Positions 25,760 to 34,987 are shown, counted from the stretch's first letter. The stretch is 64,000 nt of DNA from Corynebacterium jeddahense (GCF_028609865.1 NZ_CP063194.1:806001-870000); one strand, 5' to 3'. Made by a program: numbers and translations. Notes: generated by a model not told the origin, from the letters alone.

Positions 25760-27466
25760 ATGAAAGCACTCACGCGCCTTTGCTTATCGACGGCTACCGT
25801 CGCCGCCCTCACCGCCACCACCATCGCCCCGGTCGTCGCACCCCCGGCCGCGGCCGTCGAGAACCCAGCTTCGTGCCTGGGACAACCTAGGGCGTATGTC
25901 AACTCCTCTGTAGTAGATCTCAGTGACGGTTGGCTGGCGAACGTGTACGTCGACGAAAGAGTGACCACCTCAACGGCTCCAGGGTTCACTGCGGCTGTTG
26001 TGTCGTTTCCTGGACATATCACTTTGGAAGACGAAAACGCGAGGTTTCCCTCGGCCGATTTCTATGAGGTTCGCTATACCCCACAGACCGAGTACCAACG
26101 GGTGCCTGGGTACGGCAGCGTCGACGAAACGGGCCGCCCAATTCTGTACGTCTTCCTTCCCATGAGAACGAAGGGGCTCGGGACGATACTGATTCGAAAG
26201 GATGGATCGCACAACCTCCCAACTCCGAGGGGAACCCGGAGTGTCGAAGCGCGATTGTTCACAATCCCACCAGCGTTCGTGGACGGGCGGGTAGTCAACG
26301 AATTCGGGAACCCCGAACCGCGTCTCGGAGCCAACCTGCAGGTCGATGGAGTGACCGTGGCCTCAACCCGCCCCCGTTTGGATGGCGCGTTCGAATTTGG
26401 CCATGTTGCCCCATGTGTGCCGGCATCGGTCCAGCTTGATGCACCTCCGAAGTATTCGGGATTCCGCCCCCATCAGCCCGTGTCTGTCGGAATCCTTAAT
26501 CCGGGTCAGAGCAGCGCACTCGAGGACGTTACGATGCCGTACGAGCGCGGTTCGATCAGCGTTGTGTACGACGACAATCCCGATCCGAGCGCGGGTTTCC
26601 CGGTGTTCGACGTCACCGGGCCAGCGGGGCGCAAGACCTACACCGGGTACAACGGTCGTCTCTACTTTGGAAATGCGCAGCCGGGGGAGTATCTCATCAC
26701 TTCGGAGGGCACCGGCCGCTACAGCGGCATGACGTTGCGTAAGCGGGTGTTCCTGAAGCCAGGCGAAAACCTGACCGTCGATGCGCGGTATGCACCGGTC
26801 TCGGGTGTGAGTGCTCCCGGAACCGCGACGACGACACAGGTCGTCTCGCGCACAACGGCAGTGACCCCGCCCGCGCGAACCACTACGGCAACCGTGGCCC
26901 AACCGGTGACCGAGACATGGACGACGACACAGGTTGCAGCTCCCACTACGAGGACGGAAACCGCTCCCGCGACAACTGTGACCTCAACGAAAGCGACGCC
27001 CGCAACCGCAACGGTGCGGCTGACAGAAGCGGTCACGGTCACCCCAGATCCGGTGACCGTCACGGAAGTACCGGCGCGACTGACGTCGACGGAAACAACG
27101 ACAGTCAACCGGACTTACACAACGACGTCGTTTAGGCCGCAGCCGTTGATCACCGCGCCCCGGGTAGCCACCGCCACGTCAACGGCGTCCGCACCTGCGG
27201 TCACCAGGACGGTTGATGTGACCGACACTACGGTCACCTCCGAAGTTGTGACCGCCACCCGAATGAATACCGTGACCACCACCCAACGGTCCACTGAGGT
27301 GGTCACCGAGACGGCGGTCGTCGATACGAAAGGCAACCTCATCGCCGCAGGTGTCGCGCTCGCTGCCGCGGCCTTGACTCTCGGTGGAGCGGTCGCCGCC
27401 GCCATCGGGGCTGTACCGGGGCTTGCCGACGTACAAAAGCTGGTCGCGCCGATCGGAGGGAAGTAA
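25760..27466 (+). CDS. threonine-rich surface protein with carboxypeptidase-like/SpaA-like folds (module 2)
   Basis: 568 aa. Signal peptide LCLSTATVAALTATTIAPVV, then a unique head of about 135 residues. Residues about 173-230 (VDGRVVNEFGNPEPRLGANL onward) look like a carboxypeptidase regulatory-like beta-sandwich, and 264-340 (GSISVVYDDNPDPSAGFPVF to the run NLTVDARY) like an SdrD-B/SpaA-type module. Residues 353-523 are a Thr-rich TVT stalk. The end is a hydrophobic helix (AAGVALAAAALTLGGAVAAA) and tail VQKLVAPIGGK. It has no YPDG domain. Start ATG has GAGGAAG 6 bases upstream. Role unknown; likely exposed and glycosylated. Confidence 0.82.
   Translation: MKALTRLCLSTATVAALTATTIAPVVAPPAAAVENPASCLGQPRAYVNSSVVDLSDGWLANVYVDERVTTSTAPGFTAAVVSFPGHITLEDENARFPSADFYEVRYTPQTEYQRVPGYGSVDETGRPILYVFLPMRTKGLGTILIRKDGSHNLPTPRGTRSVEARLFTIPPAFVDGRVVNEFGNPEPRLGANLQVDGVTVASTRPRLDGAFEFGHVAPCVPASVQLDAPPKYSGFRPHQPVSVGILNPGQSSALEDVTMPYERGSISVVYDDNPDPSAGFPVFDVTGPAGRKTYTGYNGRLYFGNAQPGEYLITSEGTGRYSGMTLRKRVFLKPGENLTVDARYAPVSGVSAPGTATTTQVVSRTTAVTPPARTTTATVAQPVTETWTTTQVAAPTTRTETAPATTVTSTKATPATATVRLTEAVTVTPDPVTVTEVPARLTSTETTTVNRTYTTTSFRPQPLITAPRVATATSTASAPAVTRTVDVTDTTVTSEVVTATRMNTVTTTQRSTEVVTETAVVDTKGNLIAAGVALAAAALTLGGAVAAAIGAVPGLADVQKLVAPIGGK
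25782..25792 (+). repeat. iterated 11-mer, copy 10
   Basis: In the signal peptide of the 568-aa surface protein, read in a different frame (CLST). Confidence 0.8.
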
Positions 27467-27468
27467 CC

Positions 27469-30400
27469 ATGCGGAATTTCAACAAGAAAGCTGGCCGAAA
27501 GGCCGTTGCTGCGGTGTTGGCCGGGACGTTGGCGGTGTCGTTGGTAAGCGTGGGCGCGGGTGAAGCTCAGGCGCAGGCGTTGGTCACGCGTCAGGCATCT
27601 GTTATCCACCACATCGTGCACGACGCAACACCAGCGTCGATCGTTTCCGAAACTCAAAATATGTTCGACGTGGATGCCATTGCTTCCGGGCAAATTAAGG
27701 CAGTGGCTGATTTCCAATCCGCTGAACACATGGTTTATGGACGCGTTTCAGACGAACGCGACGGCTCGAGTTATACCGATGGTAACTTCGTTTACCTGCG
27801 CTGGATCGACCGAGACGGTCAAACATCGCCTATGTACACCGCAAGGACTCACAGCCTGGGGCAGAGCCGCGGCTACTACGCGTTCGCTGTACCGGATTGG
27901 GTGGATGCAACCGGACGTATCCATTCGTTTACGGCGGCCCCTGAACAAAGAGTTCAGCTGGATGCTTACGTCCCATACCGCCATCAAGCTTCAGTGAGGG
28001 TAATCGGTTACTCCCAAGCTCAACCCTATGCTTTCGTCGCTCCACGACCTGGGGACAGAGTGGATCTGAGAATCACCTCGTCTGGGGCTCTGCACGTCTC
28101 CAGTGATTCGGAAATCGCAGAATTTGACTCCTCGCAGCTTCCCGCCCGCGCCGGGCAGATCGCGCACGCGTTGAGATGGAATAACGGCAATGCTCAGTCA
28201 CTGCAATTCCTCGCTCATAACGGTGAAAAGGTGAGTTACCGGTGGAGGAACGAAACCGAGGACCGGGTGGAAAAAAGCTGTTCGGAAGAACGCACGGTTA
28301 CGAACCAGGATGGCACCACCTCGATTGTGCGACTCACGCAAACAGAGCTCAACCGATGTGCCACACTCCAGATCCCTTCGTACGCGCAGCGCGGCGACGT
28401 GTACTCGTTCGAGGTCCTCTCCAATGGCACCCCGATCACTCACGAAAGCTTCATCGTCACGGGTGCGCTCAACGACAGGGACCGCTACATCTTCGACGCG
28501 GATCCAGAACTTGTGACGGCGCAGGACAAGGTCCAGGTGACGGGCCGATTCAACGACGGTTTCGATCGCTACCAGAAGTCTTTCACCGCACGGCCCCCGA
28601 GCGGTGTGTCGGCGGAGGTGGACAACGCCAGCGGGACGATGTCCGCGTCGCTCAACGCCAACCTTTCCAACGCCACTCCGGACGAGTTCAACCTGCCGGT
28701 GGACGTGACCTTCTGGAGCGCGAACGGCTCCACCACGTCGCAGAAGCACTTCCTCCTGGACACCGACGGCGACGGCAACGCTGACATGTACGACCCGGAC
28801 GATGACGGCGACGGCGTGATCGACTCCGTCGAAGTTGGGGACGACTCGAACAAGAAGAACCCCCTCTCGGCCGACGCACGGATCACCGCGCAGCTTCCGG
28901 TTGGTTACCAGGGCGGACGCTACGTCGCTCGTGTCGACGCCACCAAGCTCCCCCGCAACGCCGAACTGAACGTGACGGGTTTGCCCGCCGGGTTGACGTA
29001 CAACGCGCAGGCCGGCGTGATCGAGGGAACCCCGACCACTACCGGGTCGTTCCCGCTGCGCGCCACCGCAGAAGCAAACGGCACACCGATCCGCAACGCG
29101 TCCGGCAACCCCATCAACCAGGCGCTGGGCACGCTCACCATCAGCCCGGCTGAGGTGACTTCAACGGTGTCCACGACGGCCACCACTACCAGCACCGCAC
29201 CATCGCCCACCGTGACCCGGGTGACGACGGTGCCCTCCACCACAACCCGCATAGCTACAGCCACCGCCACAGCCACTGGGCACACCAGCACCGTCACCCC
29301 CACGTCTACCGTGATCGTCACACCCCCGACCCCGGCGGTGACCGAGCGGACTAGGCTCACCACCACCCTCCCGCGCGAGACATCGACGGTGCGCGCTCTG
29401 CAAGAGACCACTACGGCTACCACGACAGTGACCCGTGAGACGCTCGCCACCGAGACCCGGGTGTTGGACCCAGGGGTGGTGACGGAGACGTCGAAACGCA
29501 CGGCGACTGTGACTCCCGCACCGACGACTGAGACGACGACGCGGCGCTCGACCGCGACCTCGACGGCACTTTCGACCACGACGGTCGACCGCACGACCAC
29601 CGCAACCACCGCGGTGACCACGACCTCGACCACCACGACGACGTCCGTCCAGTTCCCGGAGTACACCTCGGAGGACCTCATCATCGTCCGCGCTGGTGAC
29701 CGAACGTCGGTGAGCGCTGATCGCAGCGATGCGACTGGCGAGCCGTTCACCGCGGGTGAGGACAACCCGGAGTGGGCGACCGTCTACCCGAGCGGGGAGG
29801 TCGACATCGCACCGCCAGCCGACGTGACCCCAGGGCAGTACCAGGTCACCGTCGTGGCGCCGACCGGCGAGCGCACGGTTGTGCCTGTTTCGGTTGCGGC
29901 GCCCGTGCCCGACGCCGAACGCTACACCGCGCGTTACGCCACCGCGCTCGGCCGCCGCGGGCACGAGGCCACAAACTTCGCCCCGCTTTTCGACGTCACC
30001 GCGAAAACCTTCATCTATGCCAACCAAACCGCGCCTGCGGGCACACGGTTCAGTAGCGCTAATGCGCAGGTGGACGAGGAGACCGGGCGCGTGACGTACC
30101 GGATCCCCGCTGACGCGGAAGTGGGATCGGTCGTGAACGCGAAGGTCACCGTGACTTACCCGGATGGCTCGGAGTCTGTCGTGGACGCACCGTTCGAGGT
30201 TGCGGAGGAAACGCTTGCGGATACCCACGCCCCGCGCTACGTCAACGGCGTCACCGCAGGCCCCGGCCAGCGTGTGAAGGTGGCGCAGGTTGGGCTCCAA
30301 CGGGTCAGCGAGATCGCGGAGTTCACCCTCGCGCCCGACCAGGATCTCCGCGGCTGGCAAGTTGCCATCGACGAGGAGACCGGCGAGATTTTCGCCACCG

Positions 30401-31047
30401 CGCCTGTGTCGAGCCCCACGCCGCTGGATCTCAAGGTGCACGTGCTTTACGCCGACGGCAGCGTGGACGAGCTGACCGCGCCCGTCGGGGTCAGCGACGC
30501 CCGCCTGAATACAGCGACCGTGGAGCCCGAGTTCCGTGACCAAGTCGGCGGGCCGGGTCAGACCGTCCGCGTCCCTCTGGCAAACACGGTCCCGTCGGGC
30601 ACGCTCTTCGACGTCGCCGACGACGGTGGCCTGCGCGCCACCGTCGACCCGCGCACCGGCGAAATCTCGGTTGAGCTCCCCTCGGATGCGCTGGCAAATG
30701 CCGAATACGTCATCGGCGTGCGGGCCACCTACCCGGACGGCACGAGCGAGGTTGTCCCGGTCAAGGTCGGTGTGCGCCCGCAGGGGGCGTCCCAGGCGGT
30801 GCAACCGTCCGGCACCGAGCGACCAGCAGGGGCGGGGCAGCCTGCCGGTGCGGGGCAGCCTGGACAAGCAAGCGTGGCTGACCAATCCGGTCAGGATCGC
30901 TCTTCCGGTTCCTCGGACGGGCCGTGGTGGATTCTGATCCTCGTCGCGGCACTCGGCGCGATCGGCGCAGGCGCGTACTACGTCAGCGAAAACCAGGATC
31001 AGCTCCGGGAGCAGTTCCCGCAACTTCCCCCGTTGCCGCGGTTCTAG
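27469..31047 (+). CDS. large threonine-rich YPDG-domain surface protein (module 2, last gene)
   Basis: 1192 aa, beginning 2 bases after the previous stop. Signal peptide AVLAGTLAVSLVSVGAGEAQ. A head of about 400 residues is followed by a thrombospondin type 3-like calcium stretch DTDGDGNADMYDPDDDGDGV (near 430), a putative Ig domain (LNVTGLPAGLTYNAQAGVIE then GTPTTTG, near 500-530), a TVT/TTT stalk (about 564-727) and at least three YPDG-type domains (YPDGS near 897, YADGS near 993, YPDGT near 1087). A Pro/Gln linker, a helix WWILILVAALGAIGAGAYYV and the tail ENQDQLREQFPQLPPLPRF end it. An adhesin or envelope spacer is the likely role, by architecture only. Confidence 0.86.
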   Translation: MRNFNKKAGRKAVAAVLAGTLAVSLVSVGAGEAQAQALVTRQASVIHHIVHDATPASIVSETQNMFDVDAIASGQIKAVADFQSAEHMVYGRVSDERDGSSYTDGNFVYLRWIDRDGQTSPMYTARTHSLGQSRGYYAFAVPDWVDATGRIHSFTAAPEQRVQLDAYVPYRHQASVRVIGYSQAQPYAFVAPRPGDRVDLRITSSGALHVSSDSEIAEFDSSQLPARAGQIAHALRWNNGNAQSLQFLAHNGEKVSYRWRNETEDRVEKSCSEERTVTNQDGTTSIVRLTQTELNRCATLQIPSYAQRGDVYSFEVLSNGTPITHESFIVTGALNDRDRYIFDADPELVTAQDKVQVTGRFNDGFDRYQKSFTARPPSGVSAEVDNASGTMSASLNANLSNATPDEFNLPVDVTFWSANGSTTSQKHFLLDTDGDGNADMYDPDDDGDGVIDSVEVGDDSNKKNPLSADARITAQLPVGYQGGRYVARVDATKLPRNAELNVTGLPAGLTYNAQAGVIEGTPTTTGSFPLRATAEANGTPIRNASGNPINQALGTLTISPAEVTSTVSTTATTTSTAPSPTVTRVTTVPSTTTRIATATATATGHTSTVTPTSTVIVTPPTPAVTERTRLTTTLPRETSTVRALQETTTATTTVTRETLATETRVLDPGVVTETSKRTATVTPAPTTETTTRRSTATSTALSTTTVDRTTTATTAVTTTSTTTTTSVQFPEYTSEDLIIVRAGDRTSVSADRSDATGEPFTAGEDNPEWATVYPSGEVDIAPPADVTPGQYQVTVVAPTGERTVVPVSVAAPVPDAERYTARYATALGRRGHEATNFAPLFDVTAKTFIYANQTAPAGTRFSSANAQVDEETGRVTYRIPADAEVGSVVNAKVTVTYPDGSESVVDAPFEVAEETLADTHAPRYVNGVTAGPGQRVKVAQVGLQRVSEIAEFTLAPDQDLRGWQVAIDEETGEIFATAPVSSPTPLDLKVHVLYADGSVDELTAPVGVSDARLNTATVEPEFRDQVGGPGQTVRVPLANTVPSGTLFDVADDGGLRATVDPRTGEISVELPSDALANAEYVIGVRATYPDGTSEVVPVKVGVRPQGASQAVQPSGTERPAGAGQPAGAGQPGQASVADQSGQDRSSGSSDGPWWILILVAALGAIGAGAYYVSENQDQLREQFPQLPPLPRF

Positions 31048-31061
31048 GAGCAAGAGCGCTC

Positions 31062-31096
31062 GAGCTCTACAACCGGCGGCCCGGGTTGTAGAGCTC
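31062..31096. terminator. hairpin 1 between surface module 2 and rplY
   Basis: Perfect 13-base arms GAGCTCTACAACC and GGTTGTAGAGCTC with a 9-base loop, 15 bases after the surface gene stop. Likely terminates the plus-strand operon. Confidence 0.7.
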
Positions 31097-31157
31097 AAGG
31101 AAATGTAAAAACATTCCACCTGGGGTTTTGTAGTCGCTTTCCCCCAGGAAACGCGTT

Positions 31158-31192
31158 GAGCTCTACACCCTGCAGTGCGGGGTGTAGAGCTC
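31158..31192. terminator. hairpin 2 between surface module 2 and rplY
   Basis: Perfect 13-base arms GAGCTCTACACCC and GGGTGTAGAGCTC, 9-base loop. The outer ten bases of each arm are identical to hairpin 1, so arms can also pair across the two hairpins. Position suits termination of rplY on the minus strand. Confidence 0.7.
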
Positions 31193-31223
31193 AGAGAATT
31201 GCGTAAGCAGAAGCGGGGAGAGC

Positions 31224-31895
31224 TTACTCGGAAGCGCCCTCGTCGCCCTCGCCACCGTCGGCGATCTCAACGGTCTCGTCGGCGTCGGCACCAGCCTCGG
31301 CGCCGCCTTCTTCAACCTCGGCTGCGGCAGCCTCGAGCTCCTCGTCAACCTGCTCGAAGGTGACGTTGACCACGAGGGTTTCCGGATCGGTGATCAGGGT
31401 CGCGCCCTCCGGCAGCGTGATGTCGGAAGCGAAGATCTGGTCGCCGATCTCCTTGCCCTCGATGGACACGGTGAGCTCGTCCGGGATCTGGAGCGCGTCG
31501 ATCTCGATCTCCACGACCTCGTTCTCCTGCAGCACGACAGCGCCGTCGGCAGCCTCGCCCTCGGTAACAACCGGGACCTCGACGGTGACCTTCTCGCCGC
31601 GCTTGATGCCCAGGAGGTCAATGTGGTCGATCTCGAGGGAGAGCACGTTCTGGTCGATGTGCTTGACCATGGACAGAAGCTTGTCGCCGTCAACCTCGAG
31701 CTCGACGATGGCGTTGGTGCCCTCGTTGCGCACGACCGCGGTCATCTCGATGCGGTCGACTGCGAAGTGAACGTTGTCGACGCCCTTTTCGTACAGGACG
31801 CCGGGGATCTTGCCGTCGCGACGCAGGCGGCGGGCGGAGCCCTTGCCAAACTCTTCGCGGCGCTCAGCCTTGATCACGGTGGGGGTGATAGCCAT
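31224..31895 (-). CDS. rplY: 50S ribosomal protein L25/general stress protein Ctc
   Basis: 223 aa. Binds 5S rRNA. The L25 domain is KAERREEFGKGSARRLRRDGKIPGVLYEKG through residue 95; the following beta-barrel (EVPVVTEGEAADGAVVLQE, PDELTVSIEGKEIGDQIFAS) is the Ctc/TL5-type C-terminal extension, ending in a long acidic Glu/Ala/Asp tail. ATG 31895 (MAITPTVIKAE) has AAGGAG 7 bases upstream. The 148 bases upstream hold no gene and should contain its promoter and 5' leader. Confidence 0.95.
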   Translation of the reverse strand: MAITPTVIKAERREEFGKGSARRLRRDGKIPGVLYEKGVDNVHFAVDRIEMTAVVRNEGTNAIVELEVDGDKLLSMVKHIDQNVLSLEIDHIDLLGIKRGEKVTVEVPVVTEGEAADGAVVLQENEVVEIEIDALQIPDELTVSIEGKEIGDQIFASDITLPEGATLITDPETLVVNVTFEQVDEELEAAAAEVEEGGAEAGADADETVEIADGGEGDEGASE

Positions 31896-32043
31896 GTGAT
31901 GCTCCTTCGTGTTGGAAGGGCCGCGGAAGCAAAAACCGCGACCACTTGAACGGTTGTGTCCTCGTCGAGTGATCGCGTGAAAGCGTTCTATCGCGTCGAT
32001 AACGGCTTTCGCTGATGCGCAGCGGCAGCCCTCGCCGAGACCG

Positions 32044-33420
32044 CTACAGCCTAACAGGGGCCTTCTGCCACACAAAATGGCCCACTGCCTGCTGTTCCTC
32101 ATTCTCGTGGCCGAGCGCAATGCCCTTGCGCTCCCGCAGTGCGAGTGCGACCAGGAACCCGATTGTGGTCATCACCAGCAGGTAGACGGTGATTGCGCGC
32201 GTGCCGCCGGTGGCCTCGTACAAACTCGCCGCGATCGTCGGTGCGAAGGCTCCGCCCAAGATCGCACCCAAGGCATAGCTTATCGACGCACCAGAGGCCC
32301 TCACCGAAGCCGGAAACAGCTCCGCGAACAGGGCGGCAATCTGGCCGTAGGTTAACCCGATGCCGAGGGAGAGAAAAATGAGCGCGAAGTAGATCTTGGC
32401 CAGGTCACCGGTGTTCACCAGCGGGAAGAGGAGCCCGACGCCGACTGCTTGCACGATAAATCCCATGGCGAGGGTGTGGGTGCGGCCCAAATAATCCGAT
32501 AGCCACCCGGCGAAGGCCGTACTGAGCATCCATACGGCCGCAGATGCCGTGACTGCCCAGAGTATGTCCCCACGCGGGATGGCCAGGCCCTCCGGGTTGG
32601 TCACGTAGTTTTGGACGAACCCGCCCGTGGTCATGTACCCGACTGCACTGTTGGCCGCGAACGCGAGCGCCGCGGCGAGTACGAGCGGAAAGTGCCGGCG
32701 GAACAGCACACCGAGCGGGTTGGCCGCCTCGTGGGCGCGATCTGCCGCCATCTCGGTGTAAACCGGGGATTCATCCACCCCGGTGCGAATCCACCAGCCC
32801 ACCAGCATGAGCACAAGCGAGAAGAGGAACGGCACGCGCCAACCCCACTGCATGAACGCCTCGCCAGGGGCGATTGCGTTCACGAGCGCCAGCGCTGCGG
32901 AGGACAGCAGTAGACCCGCGGGCACGCCCACCTGCGGCCCGGCGCCGTATAGCCCGCGTTTGTTCACCGGGGCGTGCTCGACGGCCATAAGCACGGCAGA
33001 ACCCCACTCGCCACCCGCCGAAATGCCCTGAACTATGCGCAGGAAGATAAGCAGAGCCGGAGCGAGCCAGCCAGCGGTGGCATAGGTGGGCAGAAGACCA
33101 ATGAGCGTGGTGGCCAGACCCATGCCGAACAGCGTGACCATGAGCACGGTGCGCCTGCCGACCTTATCGGCGAAGTGGCCGGCGAGCACCGCGCCGAGGG
33201 GGCGGAAGAGGAACGACAGGCCGACGGTAAGGAAACTGACGATGGTCGCGGCCGCGGCGCCGAGCGGAGCGAACATCACCTCCTTGAACACTAGGCCGGC
33301 AACGGCGGCGTAGAGGAAGTAGTCGTACCACTCGATGGCAGTGCCGATCGTCGTCGCGGCGATGACCCGGCGGCGTTCCTGACTAGTCGGCGCTGCGGCG
33401 CCGGGAGGTGTCAACGTCAT
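32044..33420 (-). CDS. MFS transporter, metabolite:H+ symporter (MHS) family
   Basis: 458 aa with 12 predicted helices. The MHS signature GTAIEWYDYFLYAAVAGLVF opens the membrane part; the MFS loop 2-3 motif is GHFADKVGRRTVL, and RIVQGISAGGEWGSAVLMAVEHAP is the MHS helix 4-5 block. Known members carry shikimate, citrate, ketoglutarate, proline/betaine. The ATG at 33420 is the first codon with homology. It is divergent from the aldehyde dehydrogenase with 91 bases between, so the two may share a control region and a pathway. Confidence 0.9.
   Translation of the reverse strand: MTLTPPGAAAPTSQERRRVIAATTIGTAIEWYDYFLYAAVAGLVFKEVMFAPLGAAAATIVSFLTVGLSFLFRPLGAVLAGHFADKVGRRTVLMVTLFGMGLATTLIGLLPTYATAGWLAPALLIFLRIVQGISAGGEWGSAVLMAVEHAPVNKRGLYGAGPQVGVPAGLLLSSAALALVNAIAPGEAFMQWGWRVPFLFSLVLMLVGWWIRTGVDESPVYTEMAADRAHEAANPLGVLFRRHFPLVLAAALAFAANSAVGYMTTGGFVQNYVTNPEGLAIPRGDILWAVTASAAVWMLSTAFAGWLSDYLGRTHTLAMGFIVQAVGVGLLFPLVNTGDLAKIYFALIFLSLGIGLTYGQIAALFAELFPASVRASGASISYALGAILGGAFAPTIAASLYEATGGTRAITVYLLVMTTIGFLVALALRERKGIALGHENEEQQAVGHFVWQKAPVRL
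32278..32288 (+). repeat. iterated 11-mer, copy 11
   Basis: Antisense to the MHS transporter, which reads it as Ala-Ser-Ile-Ser. Confidence 0.8.
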
Positions 33421-33511
33421 GCGATTAACGTACACAGCAATCCGCCGCGTGCGCTGGGGGAACCGCCGAAAACCGCTTCTGGTGTCGGGCTCGGGTGGTA
33501 AACACAGACAC

Positions 33512-34981
33512 ATGGACATTCAAGCTCTGCTGTACAAGGTAGAAAAGCGCCTTTACATCGGCGGTGAATGGGTCGACGGCGCCAACGGCGAGACGTACGA
33601 GGTGGAAAACCCGGCAACGGGTGAGGTCATTGCAACTCTCGCGTCGGGGACTCGCGAGGATTCGCTGCGCGCGCTCGAGGCCGCCGACAACGCCCGCAAG
33701 GAATGGGAGCGCACCGCACCGCGCACCCGTGCGGAGATCCTGCGCAAGGGGTACGACCTGGTCAAGGAACGCAAGGAAGAGTTCGCCCACATCATGACGG
33801 TGGAGATGGGCAAGGCGCTCACCGAGGCCCGCGGCGAAGTGGATTACGGGGCGGATTATTTGCTGTGGTTCTCGGAGGAGACGAACCACTTTTACGGTGA
33901 GACGAACCAGTACCCGGCCAAGGACAACCGAATGATTACCGTGCGCAAGCCCGTCGGCCCGTGCCTGCTGATCACCCCGTGGAACTTCCCACTCTCCATG
34001 GCCACCCGCAAGATCGCCCCCGCGCTTGCGGCGGGCAACACCGTCGTTATCAAGCCGGCGAAGCTCACCCCGCTGACCATGCAGTATTTCGTGCAGACGA
34101 TGGAGGAAGCTGGCGTGCCCGCGGGCGTGATCAACATCGTGTCCTCCACGTCCGCGCGCGACGTGTCCGAGCCGATCATGGCCGATCCGCGCTGCCGCAA
34201 GGTGTCGTTCACAGGCTCAACTCCGGTGGGCGCGGCGCTGATGACGCAGGCCTCCGAAAACATCCTGAAAATGTCGCTGGAACTGGGCGGCAACGCCCCG
34301 GCCATCGTGTTCGCCGACGCCGATATCGACCTTGCGGTTGAGGGCGTGAAGGCTGCAAAGATGCGCAACATCGGCGAGGCGTGCACGGCCGCAAACCGCA
34401 TCCTCGTGCACGAGTCCATCGCGGACGAATTCAGCGAGAAGTTTGCCAAGGCCGTCTCCGAGATGAAGGTGGGCAACGGCCTGGAAGAGGGCGTGGAGGT
34501 TGGCCCGCTGATTGAGGCCAAGGAGGTCGACCGCATGCGCGAGCTGGTCGAGGACGCGAAGGCCACAGGCGGCGAGGTGCTCACCGGGGGTGAGGCGATC
34601 GACGGCCCGGGCAACTTCTTCCAACCCACCGTTATCCGTGGTGCATCCCGCGACGCCCGGGTGTTCAAAGAGGAAATCTTTGGCCCCATCGCCCCGATTT
34701 TCACCTTCTCCACCGAGGAGGAGGCGTGGGAGATGGCCAACGACACCGAGTACGGCCTGGCCTCCTACGTGTTCTCCGAAAACCCGGACATGCTGTGGCG
34801 CGCATCCGACAACCTCGAGTTCGGTCTCATCGGCTACAACTCCGGCGTGGTCTCGGACGCATCCATCCCGTTCGGCGGCGTGAAGGCCTCCGGCCTGGGG
34901 CGCGAGGGGTCCAAGGAGGGCATGTTCGAGTACACCGAGGTGCAGATGATCGGCGTGCGCGACCCCTACGCGCGCGGTTAG
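33512..34981 (+). CDS. NAD(P)-dependent aldehyde dehydrogenase, succinate-semialdehyde type
   Basis: 489 aa, full length. Oxidises an aldehyde to the acid. Rossmann and substrate motifs: ITPWNFPLSMATRKIAPALA, KPAKLTPLTM, FTGSTPVGAAL, the catalytic Glu in LELGGNAPAIVFADADIDLA and nucleophile Cys291 in GEACTAANR. The LELGGNAP-x-IVF-x-DAD and the C-terminal GGVKASGLGREGSKEG are closest to GabD-type succinate-semialdehyde dehydrogenases, but GabT is absent here. ATG 33512 is used; the frame is open upstream without homology. It ends 6 bases from the convergent aminotransferase. Confidence 0.9.
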   Translation: MDIQALLYKVEKRLYIGGEWVDGANGETYEVENPATGEVIATLASGTREDSLRALEAADNARKEWERTAPRTRAEILRKGYDLVKERKEEFAHIMTVEMGKALTEARGEVDYGADYLLWFSEETNHFYGETNQYPAKDNRMITVRKPVGPCLLITPWNFPLSMATRKIAPALAAGNTVVIKPAKLTPLTMQYFVQTMEEAGVPAGVINIVSSTSARDVSEPIMADPRCRKVSFTGSTPVGAALMTQASENILKMSLELGGNAPAIVFADADIDLAVEGVKAAKMRNIGEACTAANRILVHESIADEFSEKFAKAVSEMKVGNGLEEGVEVGPLIEAKEVDRMRELVEDAKATGGEVLTGGEAIDGPGNFFQPTVIRGASRDARVFKEEIFGPIAPIFTFSTEEEAWEMANDTEYGLASYVFSENPDMLWRASDNLEFGLIGYNSGVVSDASIPFGGVKASGLGREGSKEGMFEYTEVQMIGVRDPYARG

Positions 34982-34987
34982 AGCACC

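Noticed and set aside
29161..31119. Long minus-strand open frame (over 650 codons) opposite the 1192-aa surface gene
   Set aside because: Arg/Gly/His-rich translation without domains; the other strand has a signal peptide, repeats and a membrane tail. It is an artefact of Thr/Val codon use in high-GC DNA.
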